A stretch of DNA of 64,000 bases, taken from positions 3,653,001 to 3,717,000 of the forward strand of contig NW_025062476.1 in assembly GCF_000002995.4 (NCBI RefSeq). The letters are read 5' to 3'. This stretch comes from Brugia malayi (taxonomy: Eukaryota > Nematoda > Chromadorea > Rhabditida > Onchocercidae). A model generated the notes under the pieces. That model made no database searches, was not told the DNA's origin, and saw only the letters and a list, made by a program, of their open reading frames with translations. Shown here in pieces: positions 27,201 through 40,000 of the stretch. Made by a program: the position numbers and the translations under genes. Numbering within the stretch: position 1 is the stretch's first letter; every line of letters starts with the position of its first letter.

Positions 27201-30200
27201 TAGAAATCTCTTTTTTTTTTTTATATATTAACAATCGATCAAGAATTAGGATGTTGAAAAGGAAATCTAAACTCTTTTATCAATAGAAAAGAAAAAGATA
27301 ACCTTGAATGTAAACGGTACTTTTTTTTTTTTTTTTGAAAAATAGGTCATGCCATACAAAATTTCTCCGAAATTTTCATTAAAAATGAATTAGGAATTAA
27401 ACATAAATGTGCAAAGAACAAAAGATTTAATTTATTTATTGCAATAGTAGAATTTGATAATATTTAAAATAAATAATTTCAAAATTTTAACCTAGAAATT
27501 CTTGTTATTATTAATCAATGATATTATTGAAAATTATTAGTCAAAGAAACATGAAAGAAGATATTGTTGCATTTTTTTAGTTCTATCAAAAAATAAATAA
27601 ATAACATATAAAATTATTAAATAGAAATTTTTGATATTTTATTGTATTGAAAATTTACATTTCCTTACGATAATTGCGCTACAATCTATCATTATGCGCA
27701 ATTTGCATTTTATTTTTAAATATATAAATAAAACTAAACCTATCATATGCACTACAGCATTGTCGTAGTGGTCCACACTGTCGTTCAGATCGTTTGCTAC
27801 CTTGGAAGCATTTAGTCAACAATGGATTACCATCATTGTCTCTCAGTACATTCACCATTTCAAGTAATAAATGATCGCAATGTTGCTGCTTCTGTAATAG
27901 TATCGTTGGTTGTTTTCTTTTTTTAGAAAAAAAGAAAAAATCTTTTTTTCCAAAAATTAAAAATTAAAAAAATAAAAAATTTCGATGGAAAAAAAAAATT
28001 CTAAAGCAATAGCAAAGAGGAAAAAATTTAACAAAAATTTTAAACATTTTATAAAACATTCAATCATCGATTTTTTTTTTTTATAGATAACTCCATGTTT
28101 TTGAATTGAAATTTACAGGAAATTCATGAAATTCTCCTGTAATTTTCTATAATTAATAGTAATTTTGATGTTAGAAGCATATGTAATCACTTTTTTAGAT
28201 CATTTTCTTTCTTTTTTTTTTCCCATTTTTCTTAAATCGTTCATTCCTTTTTAAACTTCGTAATTTAAAATTGTAAAAAGAAAATCTCATCACAAATATA
28301 ATTTGAGTATAAAAGAGACAAAACTATTAGTTCAATTCATAGTTGAAAATAATTTATTGTCAAAATATGAAATCTAAATAAATTTTTGAAAAAGATATTT
28401 ACAAAAAAGGAAAATGGGATGCTTGAAAACGAACAATTTGAATTATTATTTTAGTAATTACAAATAGCTATTGACATACAATTTAGTTAAATTAAATTGT
28501 TTAATTATTTCATATAGCAAAAGAGTAAAAGGTTAAACCTGATCTTCATTAAATGATTCCGAATGTTTAGCCATACATAACAATAATAGACTATTGGACT
28601 CACGCATCAATTGGTCAAGCTATAAAATATCAGTTATTAACATGGATTATTTATTATTATTATTGTTATTAATCATTGTTATTATTACTGTCATTAATTA
28701 TCATTGTTGGTATTACTATTGTTGTTACTTGGATGATTGATTTTAGATGATGAAAAGTTTTATTAGAACAATCAAAAATTGTTGTAACCATTTGATAACG
28801 TTTTCTGAGATGCATATAACATCGTTGACCGATCGGATCGTCCGATGGTAGCCAATATGGTGTCAATATGCTATTTCCTAAGCAAAGCCTTTCTTGTAGT
28901 AGTGAAATCATTTCACATTCAGCCAAGTATTCACAGTATGAAAATGATATCGAATCATTCTACAAATTATACTCTTTTTTCTTTTTTTGTTAATTTACAT
29001 ATTTGAATTATTATTAAATTGTGAGAAATTACTTTCAAATTATAAGGCAAAAAGAATGCACCAAAGTAGTTGAAAAGCATATTGCAGTTGAGAGAGAAGT
29101 GATAAAAATGATGAAAATTGCATATTTCATTGTTTTTTCTCGTTGATAATAAGTTGGACGGAGCCTTATCAGTTGATAATATGATAATGATGATTATGCT
29201 AATAACTGATAATATGCTAGTCTGTTTTGCAATTTACTAGCTGAATTAGATCTGAAATTTTGGAAATTACATAATCTGAATAGTATGTACGATTTTCAGC
29301 ATAATAAATGTAATATGAAATTATTTGCAGCATTTTGATGATGAGAAATAAGCAAATATAAAAGTATGCAAAAGATATGAAAAGGATAATAAAAACAATT
29401 ATAATTAAGGGAGTTATGATAATGAAGATAAGAATAATGATAATAAATGTATGCTAAGTATTACTATCAAGTGATAACGGTACTATCAGCATTGGTGACA
29501 ACTATTTAACTATCTCACACTAATACAATTGCTATTGTAGAGAAAAGAATTAGAAATGCGTCAATTTTTTTTTTCTCTTTCAAAATTCAATTTTGACCTA
29601 ATTTAAAAAAAAAAAATCAATTTTGCGCCTATTTCTTTTCATTGAAATGCTTCCTCATTATTATCAATTGTAGCATTAAAATTAAGTGTACAAACTAACA
29701 ATAACTATTATTGTAGTAGTTGTTATTAGCATGGCAATGAATCTTATAGCAAAATTAAAAGAGAAAATGTCTAGAGCAAAAATTGATGCTGCAAAAAATT
29801 TGTTTTAAAAAAAGAATCTAAAAAAAAATTCTAAAAAAAAGAAAAAAAAAATTTTTTTTTTGACAATGAAAGATTTTTGTCTTAGTAAAACGAGTATTTT
29901 TGAACTAAAATTACGCGAGTAAATTTACTTTTCACATTTTAAATCATTTGCAATCTTTCGTTTTCAAATTTTAACAAAATTTTCGAACAATTCCTTTGCA
30001 GAGGGATAGTTTGAAATTCTGAAAGCGTAGCTGAGAAATGAATTTGAAAAAAGTCTGATATGAAAAGTTTGTTTATTTTTTAAATGAAATAAGGTAGAAG
30101 TAAATTTATTAAGTGTGACTCAGCGAACTATTTTCTTTTTTCTTTCTCAAAAATTAAAAATTCAATTCAAAAAAATATCACATCAAAATTCAATATTTTT

Positions 30201-33200
30201 TAAATAATAAGTGAAAAATTCCATTAAATATTATGATAAAAAAATTTACTCCATACATTAAAATTTTTCATATGCAATTTGAATTGCATAATTTTCAATT
30301 AAATATTAATTGGAACAAATTTTGAAGTGGTTTTTTTAATTTGAACTTTTTGAACTTTAAAGATGTTACACATTGAGATTGTCTTTCTTTCTTCTGAAAT
30401 AACTGTGCTCAAAAAGAGGAAGGTGACACAAAGTGATGCAATTTAATTTAAACTCTTTTCCGTTTCCATTATTCCCTTTTTGCTATCTTTTTTAAAATTC
30501 GGTTAATTCATTTTAGTTCTATTTCAACATTTAACATTACTTAATTAAATGAATATTTCCAATACAATTAATGTTTTTATCAGTGTAATTTCATTGTGCT
30601 TTTTTTTGCTTTCTTTTTGCAAATTTAATTTTAAATTTTGTTATGCTTATTAAATAAACGTTTAGTGTTTCAAATAGATTCTTATCATATTCTTCTCTTA
30701 TCTTATCATATACTTCTCTAAGCAATCACCTCTTTGAACTTGAAATTTAGCGCAAGGCCTAGTCTAATTCACTATTTTATTTGATAGTTAACCGCCAGCA
30801 GAAGAGAATTTTATTTATAAAATTTTAAGGCTTAACAAATTAAGAAACATTTAAGGATCCGGTTTAAATTTCTAGTTCCATATTTATTATGAATCCGATT
30901 ATTACTGATTTAATTTTTTTTTCAAAAAACGAAAAATTTTTTCTAATAATTGATTAAATTTATATTATTTAATTAGGATAGCAACACCAATCACTTTTAC
31001 TAACGAGAAAGATACATGAATGCATATAATCGCATACGTGTGCATACGTGTACGTTAAACGTATACGTATTTATTATGCACTACATTCATTCAGCATTAA
31101 TAAATTTATTTTTATTTTTTACTAATTTACTTCAAACACTGCCATGTTGAAAAAGACATTGAAAAACAAAATGATTTTTCTAACATTTTCAACGTTAACA
31201 ATTTATTAAGTAATACTTATGGTTGATTATAAGAACAATAAATAAGCGAAAATTCCACGTGAATCAATCTAATGACAACGACAAATCATCGCTGTCACCA
31301 GAAAGCGAACTCAGAAGGAAATTTCCTGAGCATTGAGTTTTATAAAATGAGTAGAAAACTTAAAAGTAATAATAAGTGAACCGATAATTGTAATTTATAA
31401 GTTAAATGAATGATATTATAAATAAAATTAACCGATAAAAAAAATTACCATTTGAGAAGACAATGGCAAAAGTAATTTTGCTAAAGCATAAAATCAAAAT
31501 TTTTTAAAAGTATAAATTTATTTTGTTATTAACAACAAAAATAGCTATTTGAATTAATTCACATCAGGTATCAAATCATTTCGGAAACTCACGAAGAAAG
31601 ATAATAGGTACCAATCATTCTGGAAGCTACCAAGAAAGGTAGTCAAATTTATCAGTTTGCAAAATACATCAGTTGAGAATGTTCAGGGAGATGAACACAA
31701 TAAAAAACTAAAAGTTTGTTTACCTTTCGGTTGGTTTAATTTTCTTTTATTTACAAGCTGTTATTATTGTCAATGATATTTCACAATTTCGTCTTTTTTT
31801 CTCTTGTTGTGTCTCGTTTTTAAGTTGTATTTTCAATTTTTTGAAGTTTTTAAAACTTTTTTTTTTTACTCTGTTTATGCTTTCAAAATTAGTCTGAGAT
31901 TTTCTATCATAAATAGTTTATTTTCTTCATTTTAACTCCTTTTTTATCCTCGTCTTTTACACTTTTTTTTAATTTTTGAATATATCAATTAGTAATTTTT
32001 AATTGGTTTTTCAAATTAATATTCATATTTCCTTTCTTTTTTTTTTAAGAGGTAATTAAATTTAAAATTTTTATATTGAAATAGAAGTTAATATCATCGT
32101 TGAAGCGTTGATTTTTTGAGAAATTTTTGGCGCTTTAAAATGCAAAATTACATTGAACATTTCTTCGTCTCTTATTTTGATCATATGCAATCGAAAATAT
32201 GATCGAATATTTGACCATCCATTAAATTCATTAAAATTGATCAACTTGATTGGAAAATCCCGTCAAATTTCACAGTCTAACAAGAAAAGAAACTTTGTTG
32301 ATGTTACTTCATCGACAAATGATAGTAAACTATCAACTTACTACGATACATAATTAAAATCTAATGATTAGAATGATCATTCGCAATTAATTTATATGGT
32401 TAATTAATTCTTTAAATTAAGCAATTAACTGACAAATTAACTATGTAGATTAATTAGTGATTAATTTGATTATCAAAAACTAAAATTCCAATAATAAAAT
32501 TAGCGTAGCGCTTGTAAAAAAAAAATCCTTCAAAATTTTAATAGTTAAAATTCTAGCATAGCTTTACGATATTTATATGTCATAGGTCATGTTTATATTA
32601 GTGTTTTTAAAAGCTCGGTCGATTATTTTATTGATTTTATTGATAAGCTCGGCAATTATTATATATTGTAGCATAGTTCACAACAATACATAAGGCAAAA
32701 TCTGACTCACGTAAGCGTTGACGTATACGAGATTATAACATTTTACTTACGTAATTTTGATGACTCAGTGAATGAATCAAAATATTTGTCTAATTGGTGA
32801 TTAAAAGTGAAAACCAAAATACTTGCATTAGTTAAATTTTACATCAACGTACGTCAATCTATTAATATTACTAATGAAAACAAAGACAGCAAAAAAAGAA
32901 GAAGAAATCATCAATGTTTGCAAAATTATGCAAATTTCAAGAAATCATAAATTTTTAAACTTTTGTCATTACTGCACAATTATCACATAAATGTATATAT
33001 ATTGCAAATGAATTGTACAATAATTAATGTTTATAATCGGACATAACAAATATAATAATTGAATTTGAAATGAATTTTAGAAGGCAGGAGAGCATGAAAA
33101 TATTTTTGATTCTATCTTAGAAGATTTCATCTATCTTTCAAGAACAGAAATATTTTGATTGAGTAAAAAAAATTTGAATAATCTAATTACTTCAACAGCA

Positions 33201-33405
33201 AGGATATTCCAAAATCACTTCCAGAAATGAAAAAGAATATTCCAATTCGGATCATTTCCAGAAATAGAAAGGAATATTCCGATTCGTCAATAGAGATACC
33301 ACTTAGAGATAGACGAAGTACCAACTTTTTAAAATTACAAAATAGTACCAATGCTAATAATATGTTCTTTTTCAATAATAGTATATTTTGTTTCAACATG
33401 AACAT
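24244..33405 (-). CDS. Unrecognised secreted protein with two copies of a 12-13-cysteine domain
   Basis: Exons in transcript order: 33405-33322, 28959-28729, 28619-28539, 27891-27740, 26578-26491, 26397-26252, 25958-25822, 25615-25521, 25452-25402, 25114-24920, 24734-24574, 24385-24244; frame is kept throughout, 520 aa. Residues 1-25 look like a signal peptide (ILLALVLF core). Residues about 36-211 and 345-502 are two copies of one domain. Each opens with YC then a Cys six residues on (YCEYLAEC / YCDSYIKC), and each has near its end C-x2-L-x2-CC-x3-(Y/H)-x-C (CGPLRQCCSAYDRC / CAQLNKCCSNFHRC). The spacer is acidic with several N-glycosylation sequons. No membrane segment or catalytic motif is seen. 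I do not recognise the family; a nematode-specific extracellular protein is most likely. The link of the signal-peptide exon across a 4.4-kb intron rests on phase and sequence character only. Confidence 0.75.
24818..24933 (-). repeat. Exact 58-bp tandem duplication across a 5' splice site
   Basis: Bases 24,818-24,875 and 24,876-24,933 are identical. The right copy contains the last 14 coding bases of an exon of the cysteine-rich gene and its donor (CAG then GTATG). The left copy repeats both, giving a second donor 58 bases downstream. Use of the second donor would retain an in-frame TAA. Confidence 0.95.
31567..31643. repeat. Imperfect 40-bp tandem duplication
   Basis: Two units beginning GGTATCAAATCATT and GGTACCAATCATT share the layout TCATT..GGAA.CT...AAGAAAG. 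Differences are scattered, so the duplication is not recent. Confidence 0.6.
33202..33289. repeat. 37-bp minisatellite, 2.5 copies
   Basis: Units start GGATATTCC, GAATATTCC and GAATATTCC at 33,202, 33,235 and 33,272. The first two also share TCC-AGAAAT and an A-rich end. It lies just inside the first intron of the cysteine-rich gene and gives a false coding look to the opposite strand. Confidence 0.7.
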
Positions 33406-33411
33406 AATCTC

Positions 33412-33413
33412 CT
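33412..33413 (-). promoter_or_regulatory. Possible trans-splice acceptor of the cysteine-rich gene
   Basis: On the minus strand TACATGGCAG precedes GAGATT and the ATG. It leaves a 6-base leader. The pyrimidine tract is poor, so support is modest. Confidence 0.3.
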
Positions 33414-33788
33414 GCCATGTACAACCGGATTTATCATATTAATATCATTTTAATAAACATTTGTTAATAATAAAACAAATCGCTTACTATTTTTTTTTGA
33501 AATCTAATCAAACAATGATTATTTCATATTGCTATCAATTTAAGTTAATCATCGATTGGAAACATAATGCGAAAAAGATTATGTATGATAACTAAAGATA
33601 AGCGTAATTACTATGTTTTAAAGATTAAAATAAAATAATTCTATTTTTTTCGCAACATTATGTTCCCTTAAAAGCAATTGTATAGTACAGAAATTTTAAA
33701 TAGAACTGATTAAAAAAAGAAAAATTTAAACAATTGAGAAAAAAATCCGAACCCGATGTTGTGTACCACAAAAAAGAAGAAAAAAACA

Positions 33789-33794
33789 TTTATT
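33789..33794 (-). terminator. AATAAA poly(A) signal of latrophilin
   Basis: The minus strand reads AATAAA 229 bases after the latrophilin stop codon. It lies before the start of the cysteine-rich gene on the same strand. The gap between the two genes is only about 617 bases. Confidence 0.5.
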
Positions 33795-34022
33795 AAAAGG
33801 AAAGATAGAGTTACCTATACTTATTGAAAATAATTAATATAAACTTTAAATCTTCTTTTCATATTAAATGGACGAAAAATGAAAACATTATTTATACTGA
33901 TTGATTCAAAATAAAAATCAGACAAATGTAATCTATTTTTTTTTTTTTAAATTAATTATTCAGCATATTTTGTTGTTGTTTTTTGTGATTGTTATGCAAA
34001 TATTTACAAATCAGTTTGAAAA

Positions 34023-37000
34023 TTATATGCCTTGCACGAAAACGGGCGGATTTTTTGATAAATCCATGCGCAGTAACATTCCTGACCTATTTGTCACCAC
34101 TTCACCGTGACACTGTAAGGTTGACGCAGAGCTATCACTGTATGCTGAATCATCTGACACCCGAATGGTTGAAGAAGCTAACATTGGTGTAGCTGAACGA
34201 CGATTAGTAAGAAGTGAAGATTGTGCTGGAGGAGATGGTGGCGGTGGTGGTGGTGGTGGTGGCGGTGGTGGGAAATTAGGTGGTGGCCTGAAATGAAGTG
34301 TCCCAAATTCAGGTGTAATAATAGGGGAAAAGGTAGGATTAGGTACAAATGTCACAGGTGTCATACAATTGAAATAGTATTTGCTTTGTTGTGGTTGATG
34401 ATAGTGATTAGTTGATGAGGTGCAGAGATCGTCGTAGCTAATTGTTGCATAGTCGCATAATGCTGGAAAAAAAAAGTAATTTAATAATTTAAGATGTAGA
34501 AAAGGATAATATTAATTAGTTTATATCGCATATGATAATTAAAATTTGCAAAAAAATAATCAATAATCCATATTTGAACATTTGTGCAAATTTTTCTACA
34601 ATTATTCAATGTAAAATTTCAATTAATATTATAAGTAATATCTATTAAATTTAGCATCAATTGCACTAAAAAGTTAAAACATACGTAGAATAACTGAGCA
34701 AATTAATAATCAAAGAATTTATGCTAATTTTTCCTTTTTTTTTTACCTTCGAAACAATGAAATGTAAAAAAAAAATTCTAAAATCTAAAATTAATTATAG
34801 ATTAAAGCATTGTATATCAAGTAGATTGATTTTAATTAGATTAATCACATCAAAATATCAATTAGTATATACACATTGATGAATTGATAAGTCAATATCT
34901 TAATTAAAATCAATTAATCTAATTAAAATTGATGATGATAAATTTCCAGTACTGTAATTAATTAATCTCATTACTAAGTATTGTTAACATAAATTATGAA
35001 AAAATTGAACAGTTTTTAAAATAATATTACTAAATTCATTAATTTCATAGTAATTAATCAACAAATTAAATTAAAAGAAAAAAAAAAAAAGGAAAAATAC
35101 CATTTGGATTACAGTGTTGTCGTGCTAGAAGCATTTGTACCGAATTATTATAACGTGGATCAATCGCGGCAACCATACGTGGTGTCGGTAATGCTGGATA
35201 TTTTTCGCTCATTGAAGGATACTGCAAAAAAAAAAAGAATAAACAAATTCTGAAAATTAAATTAAAAAGTAAAAAAAAAAAAAAAGGTACCTTAATAAGA
35301 AGAAAATAGCATAAACATGCAAATTTAAAAAGAAATAATTATATTTCACATATTAATTAATGATTATTTTAATAAATTTAAAATCAAATAAATTAAAAAA
35401 TTTCCTATTAAATTTTTTATAAATTTTTTTTGTAAAAGCAATATTTTTATAGCAAAGGGTAAAAAAAAATAATATGCAAAATTAAAGTGAAGAAAAAATT
35501 TTTAGAAAGAATTTAAAAAAAAAAAAATAAATAAAAAGAAGCCATGCAAATAAAGAAAAACAGAATTGATGCATAAATGTAATTAATATTTTATTATAAT
35601 TATTTAAATGTAAACTTCTAGAAATAGAAGTGAGCTCTTTTTGAATGAAATAATATTTCATTCGAGAATTATTTATTACTGAACATGAACGACAATTGCA
35701 TTTTCAAGAATCATCGAGCAGAAACCTTTAATATAACTAACTCATTTCTGGTGCATATGCGAAAAATGGAAAAACATTTTATTAATTACAAAGTCTGAAA
35801 GAAAAAAGCCAATTAATTAGTTAAACCCATAAAAAGCATAACTAAAAAAATTACATATTTATAACATAATATCGGTAGCGCAGTTGAAGAATATTAGTTC
35901 ACGTGCCGGTGGATATTCCTTTGTGTATTTCTAAAGTTTAAAATTTTCATAGATTTACAATTTTCTAATTCATTTCAAAAATTTAATCTTACACTGAGCT
36001 ATGCTTTCATATTATATATAAGAAAGTATTTATCCAAAAGAAGAAAAAGGGAAAGAAAGAAAGAAAAGAATTGAAGAGTTAATGAAAAGATGAGAATAAT
36101 ATTAGAAGTATGATTAGTTTAAGATAAAAAACAAAACAAAAAAAAGTTGGAATTTATAGAAATATAATTATTACAAGGAATAATACTATATCATTTATTA
36201 AATTTAGCACTATGCTTTAAATTATGAGAAATTAAGGGACAAATTCGTGAATTTCTTGTAAACATCAATTGAAATCGTGAAATTAAACTTCAATTAAAAT
36301 CGTAAAACTAAACTTCGATTAAAGCCATAAAATTTTCCTTAAGAAACAGCTTAAATTTTTTATAAAATTTTTCAAAAATTCTCTTTTCATTTCTAATTTT
36401 TGCAATTTTTGATTTTTAAAAATATCGAATTGAAATTTTTACAAAATTTATTCAATTTTATTACTGCGATTATTCATTCATTGTAAAAATCACAGTGTAT
36501 GAAGCATTAAAATCGTTTTATTATGATTTATTGTAAATTTATATTACAAATAAAATTATTTTAACTATAAATGTGTGTGTGTGATAACAAGTTATATTCA
36601 TAGTTAATGTAATGATTGTATCACAATAAGTATACCAAAGTAAGAAATATTTCAATTTAAAAAAAAGGTCCAAATTTGCATTCCAATTTTTTTAGCTTTA
36701 CCAATGGAAATTTGAAATTTCAGCGAAAATGAACATTAAGGAAAGGAAAAGTGAAGAAGGATGTGATAATGACTGATAATTGACTGATAAAGCATTGACG
36801 AACCTCGCCTTACATGGATTTGTTTATCATCAATTAAACCAGCCCGTTGACTAGCCAACAATGGTGAATACTCATCGCTTTTGCCACCAAAATGTTTGGT
36901 AAATCTCTTCAAATTAAATGATAAAATGATAAAAAGTGATCTACTACAAATGATAACGATGTGTTACCACAGTGATAACAAATAGATAAGATAGCCGTGC

Positions 37001-40000
37001 AGTGTGATATGAAAATAAAATAGATAGATAATATTGCTGGGCTTGATGCATTACTAATAATTATTCAACAAAAGGAAATATAGTTTGAAAAAAAGTTTGA
37101 AATAAAATCAGAAAAAGATAATTAAAATTCCACATTCAAATTTTAATGTTATGATAGCATTGATTAATTTTGCTATGTATTTTAATATTTTAAACATTAT
37201 TTGACAGAAAAGGCAATGATAAGTTAACAAATGATAAAGTTCTATTTTTAAATATTAGAAATATTTTTTCTGTTTCAAAAAAGAAAGGAATGAAATGAAA
37301 AGTTAGCACAGAATTGATACGAATAACTATTTGCTTCTTTCTAAACCTTCTCAAGACCATTACTCTCATATTTTCACGTACTTTCGTCCGTCAGAAGTGC
37401 TGCAAACGTGAAACAGTGAATATATTCCGTGAATCATCAACAGAATATATTATAGTTATCCATATGTTATGGATAAAGTAAAGAAAGTAATTTTTACACT
37501 TACCAGTAATTCAGAAGCTGTCGATGAGCTAGAACTGACTGCTTGACCGGTTTTGCTTGTATTACTTGTTGGCAAATATGGCATTGTACGTGACGTATGA
37601 CTTGAATCATCACGCATACAATCCGGTATCCAGGAGACATGTTTCACCCATTTCCGGTAATCTTTATGCAACTGAAAGAAAGCCTTCTAAAAATGAACTA
37701 ATAATTACATATAGAACTAATAAATACAAACAAATATTCAACAAACAAGAAATGCTGGAAAGAAAAAAAACCGGAAATATATACTGTAAACTAATAGATT
37801 ACTGTAATAATATTAAAATGAATAACTTTGCTTACTGTAATAAATTAAATCTAAAAAAGTGAAAAGAAAGAAAGAAAGAAAGGAATGAACGAACTCGATC
37901 ATTGAATGCAACATGAAATAGAAATATGAATAATCCTTGAAGAGAATTCATAATAGTAAATGCATAAGCCATATGAATTGATTGCTCATCAATCCATAAA
38001 AGTCCAAAAGTCCAAGTAAGACCTAATATAGTAATCAGTGCTACTGATCCTTTCAACCAATTTCTGAAATGATATATTAAAATATAATTATGTTAATCAT
38101 TTCTTAGATAAGATAAATTATTTAATTTAAAAAAAAATTAAATTTTAACAGAAATAAGAAATTTCATTTCATAAATTTGATTGATAATTTGATTAAAGAG
38201 AAAAAAAGGAGAAATTTAATGAAATACCTCTAAATACAATAATTTATTTAAAAAAAAAAAAAAAAAATAAATAAAACTCATACCGAACATTTTTCAATGC
38301 ATCGCGATCCTGTTTACATGGTGTATAACCGATACTAGAATGACTGCAAACAATAAACAATGTCATCACGAGGAAGACTGTATTACAGAGTAAGATGACA
38401 ATTACTGGTCCAATAAATGCTAGAATGAAATAATTATCAGATCGTAACCAGCAGTATCGCTCTGTACCATAACTAAATCGATCAAACCAAATTGATACAG
38501 CAATAACTGATAATGGGAATCCTAAAAGAATAAAATATTAAAATGCAAAAATGAAAAAAGAAATAATAAAATTAAAAAAAAAAAATCTCATCGTTTAAAA
38601 TACAATAATAAATCATAAATTATATCATTAAATTTAGAAAAAAAAAAAAACGATTAGATGATAATTAATAATATTAATGTTAGAATAATAAATTTTTGAA
38701 TATAAAAATTGTTAAATTAAAAAATATTAGAATAAATTGATTAAAAAAACTAATGAATTTCTTTTTTTGAAGAAAAAGAAAATTAAAAGAAGAAAAAACA
38801 TTGAAATAAATGAATGTAAAAATAAAAGTTTACCATAACCAAACAACAATATGTACGATCTTTTGGAATCTTTTGATTGAAATACTTCAACTAGCATATA
38901 GTACAATTCGAAACCTTCTAATAACATCCATGAAAATGCAGCAAGAAAGAAATAATGCAATAAACCAGCTATAATACTGCAGCAAAGCTAAAAAAAAATT
39001 AAAACAAAATTTTACATTCCATTGAATTTTAATTATAACAAGGAAAATAATCGATAAATTCAAGCAGTTATAAAAGTTTATAATTAGTAATTGTCAGTTT
39101 TTTAATGAATGTTAAAATAATTGGCAAATAACTGATAAAAAATATTGTAATAAATTTTATTCATTGTTTAGGTTTAAATAAATTAAATAGTTATTTAACT
39201 AAGCATGATATGCATAATATTATAAAAATTATATTAGGGTAATTGGGGAATAATTTTATAATAATTGAAATGATATAATAATTTTTATAATGTTATTTAG
39301 TTGAAAGAAATAATTTTTGATTAATATAAGGCGCAATAAGATAAAAAAGTCTTACGGAATTTTTTGTCTGCCAAATACCGCCCAAAAAGATAGCTTCAGC
39401 TATTAGCAATGAGAAGCAAAGATTTTTATGAATGAAAATTCGATCACCGCCACTGGTGCCAAAACATTGAAATGCGAATAATGATAATAAAAGACATACT
39501 ATTGATATTGTACAGCCAGCATAAGTTAGAAATGTTAGTGCTATATTATGTCCAATGGAAAGCTAAAATTGTCATTTTAAATTTTTGAATATTTTCAAAT
39601 TCAAAAATGTATAGCTGAAATTAAAAAAAAAATTTAACCAATATTAATGATGTTTAGAGAGAAAATGTAGGATTAATTCATCACATCTAAAATAAAACTA
39701 CAATTTCTTTTCAGATATTTTTTTTTCGAGTTCTTTTTTTTTCGCTTAATTTCTCTAAACAAGCATAAAATCTAAATTAAAATAGATAGAGCTAATAAAC
39801 TCTTAATTAGGTTTATTAAATATAAAGTTAGATGTATTAAAGTTAACAAATTTAATCATCGTCGCATATATTTATACGTAATATTTACGTGATCTTTTAT
39901 AACTGATTTAAAACAATCATTAAGTGATAATTTATGAGAGCAAATATAAGTTATACATACTTGTTGATAGTGAATGTCCATAAGGACAGCAAAATATGTC

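Larger units (their letters stand above)
28960..33321 (-). other. Large first intron of the cysteine-rich gene
   Basis: This 4.4-kb stretch is AT-rich with poly-T/A runs and no supported exon. It holds short local duplications at 31,567-31,643 and 33,202-33,289 and a dense set of TTATCA/TGATAA motifs at about 29,150-29,500. Two plus-strand ORFs (32,153-32,353 and 33,227-33,442) look mildly coding-like but lack good acceptors; the second overlaps the repeat and the signal-peptide exon. Confidence 0.5.

Noticed and set aside
32153..32353. Plus-strand ORF ending DSKLSTYYDT
   Set aside because: An in-frame stop lies just upstream, there is no good acceptor and no similarity; kept only as a note.
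33227..33442. Plus-strand 71-aa ORF with coding-like look
   Set aside because: It overlaps a 37-bp minisatellite and the antisense of the signal-peptide exon; no partner exon in phase was found.
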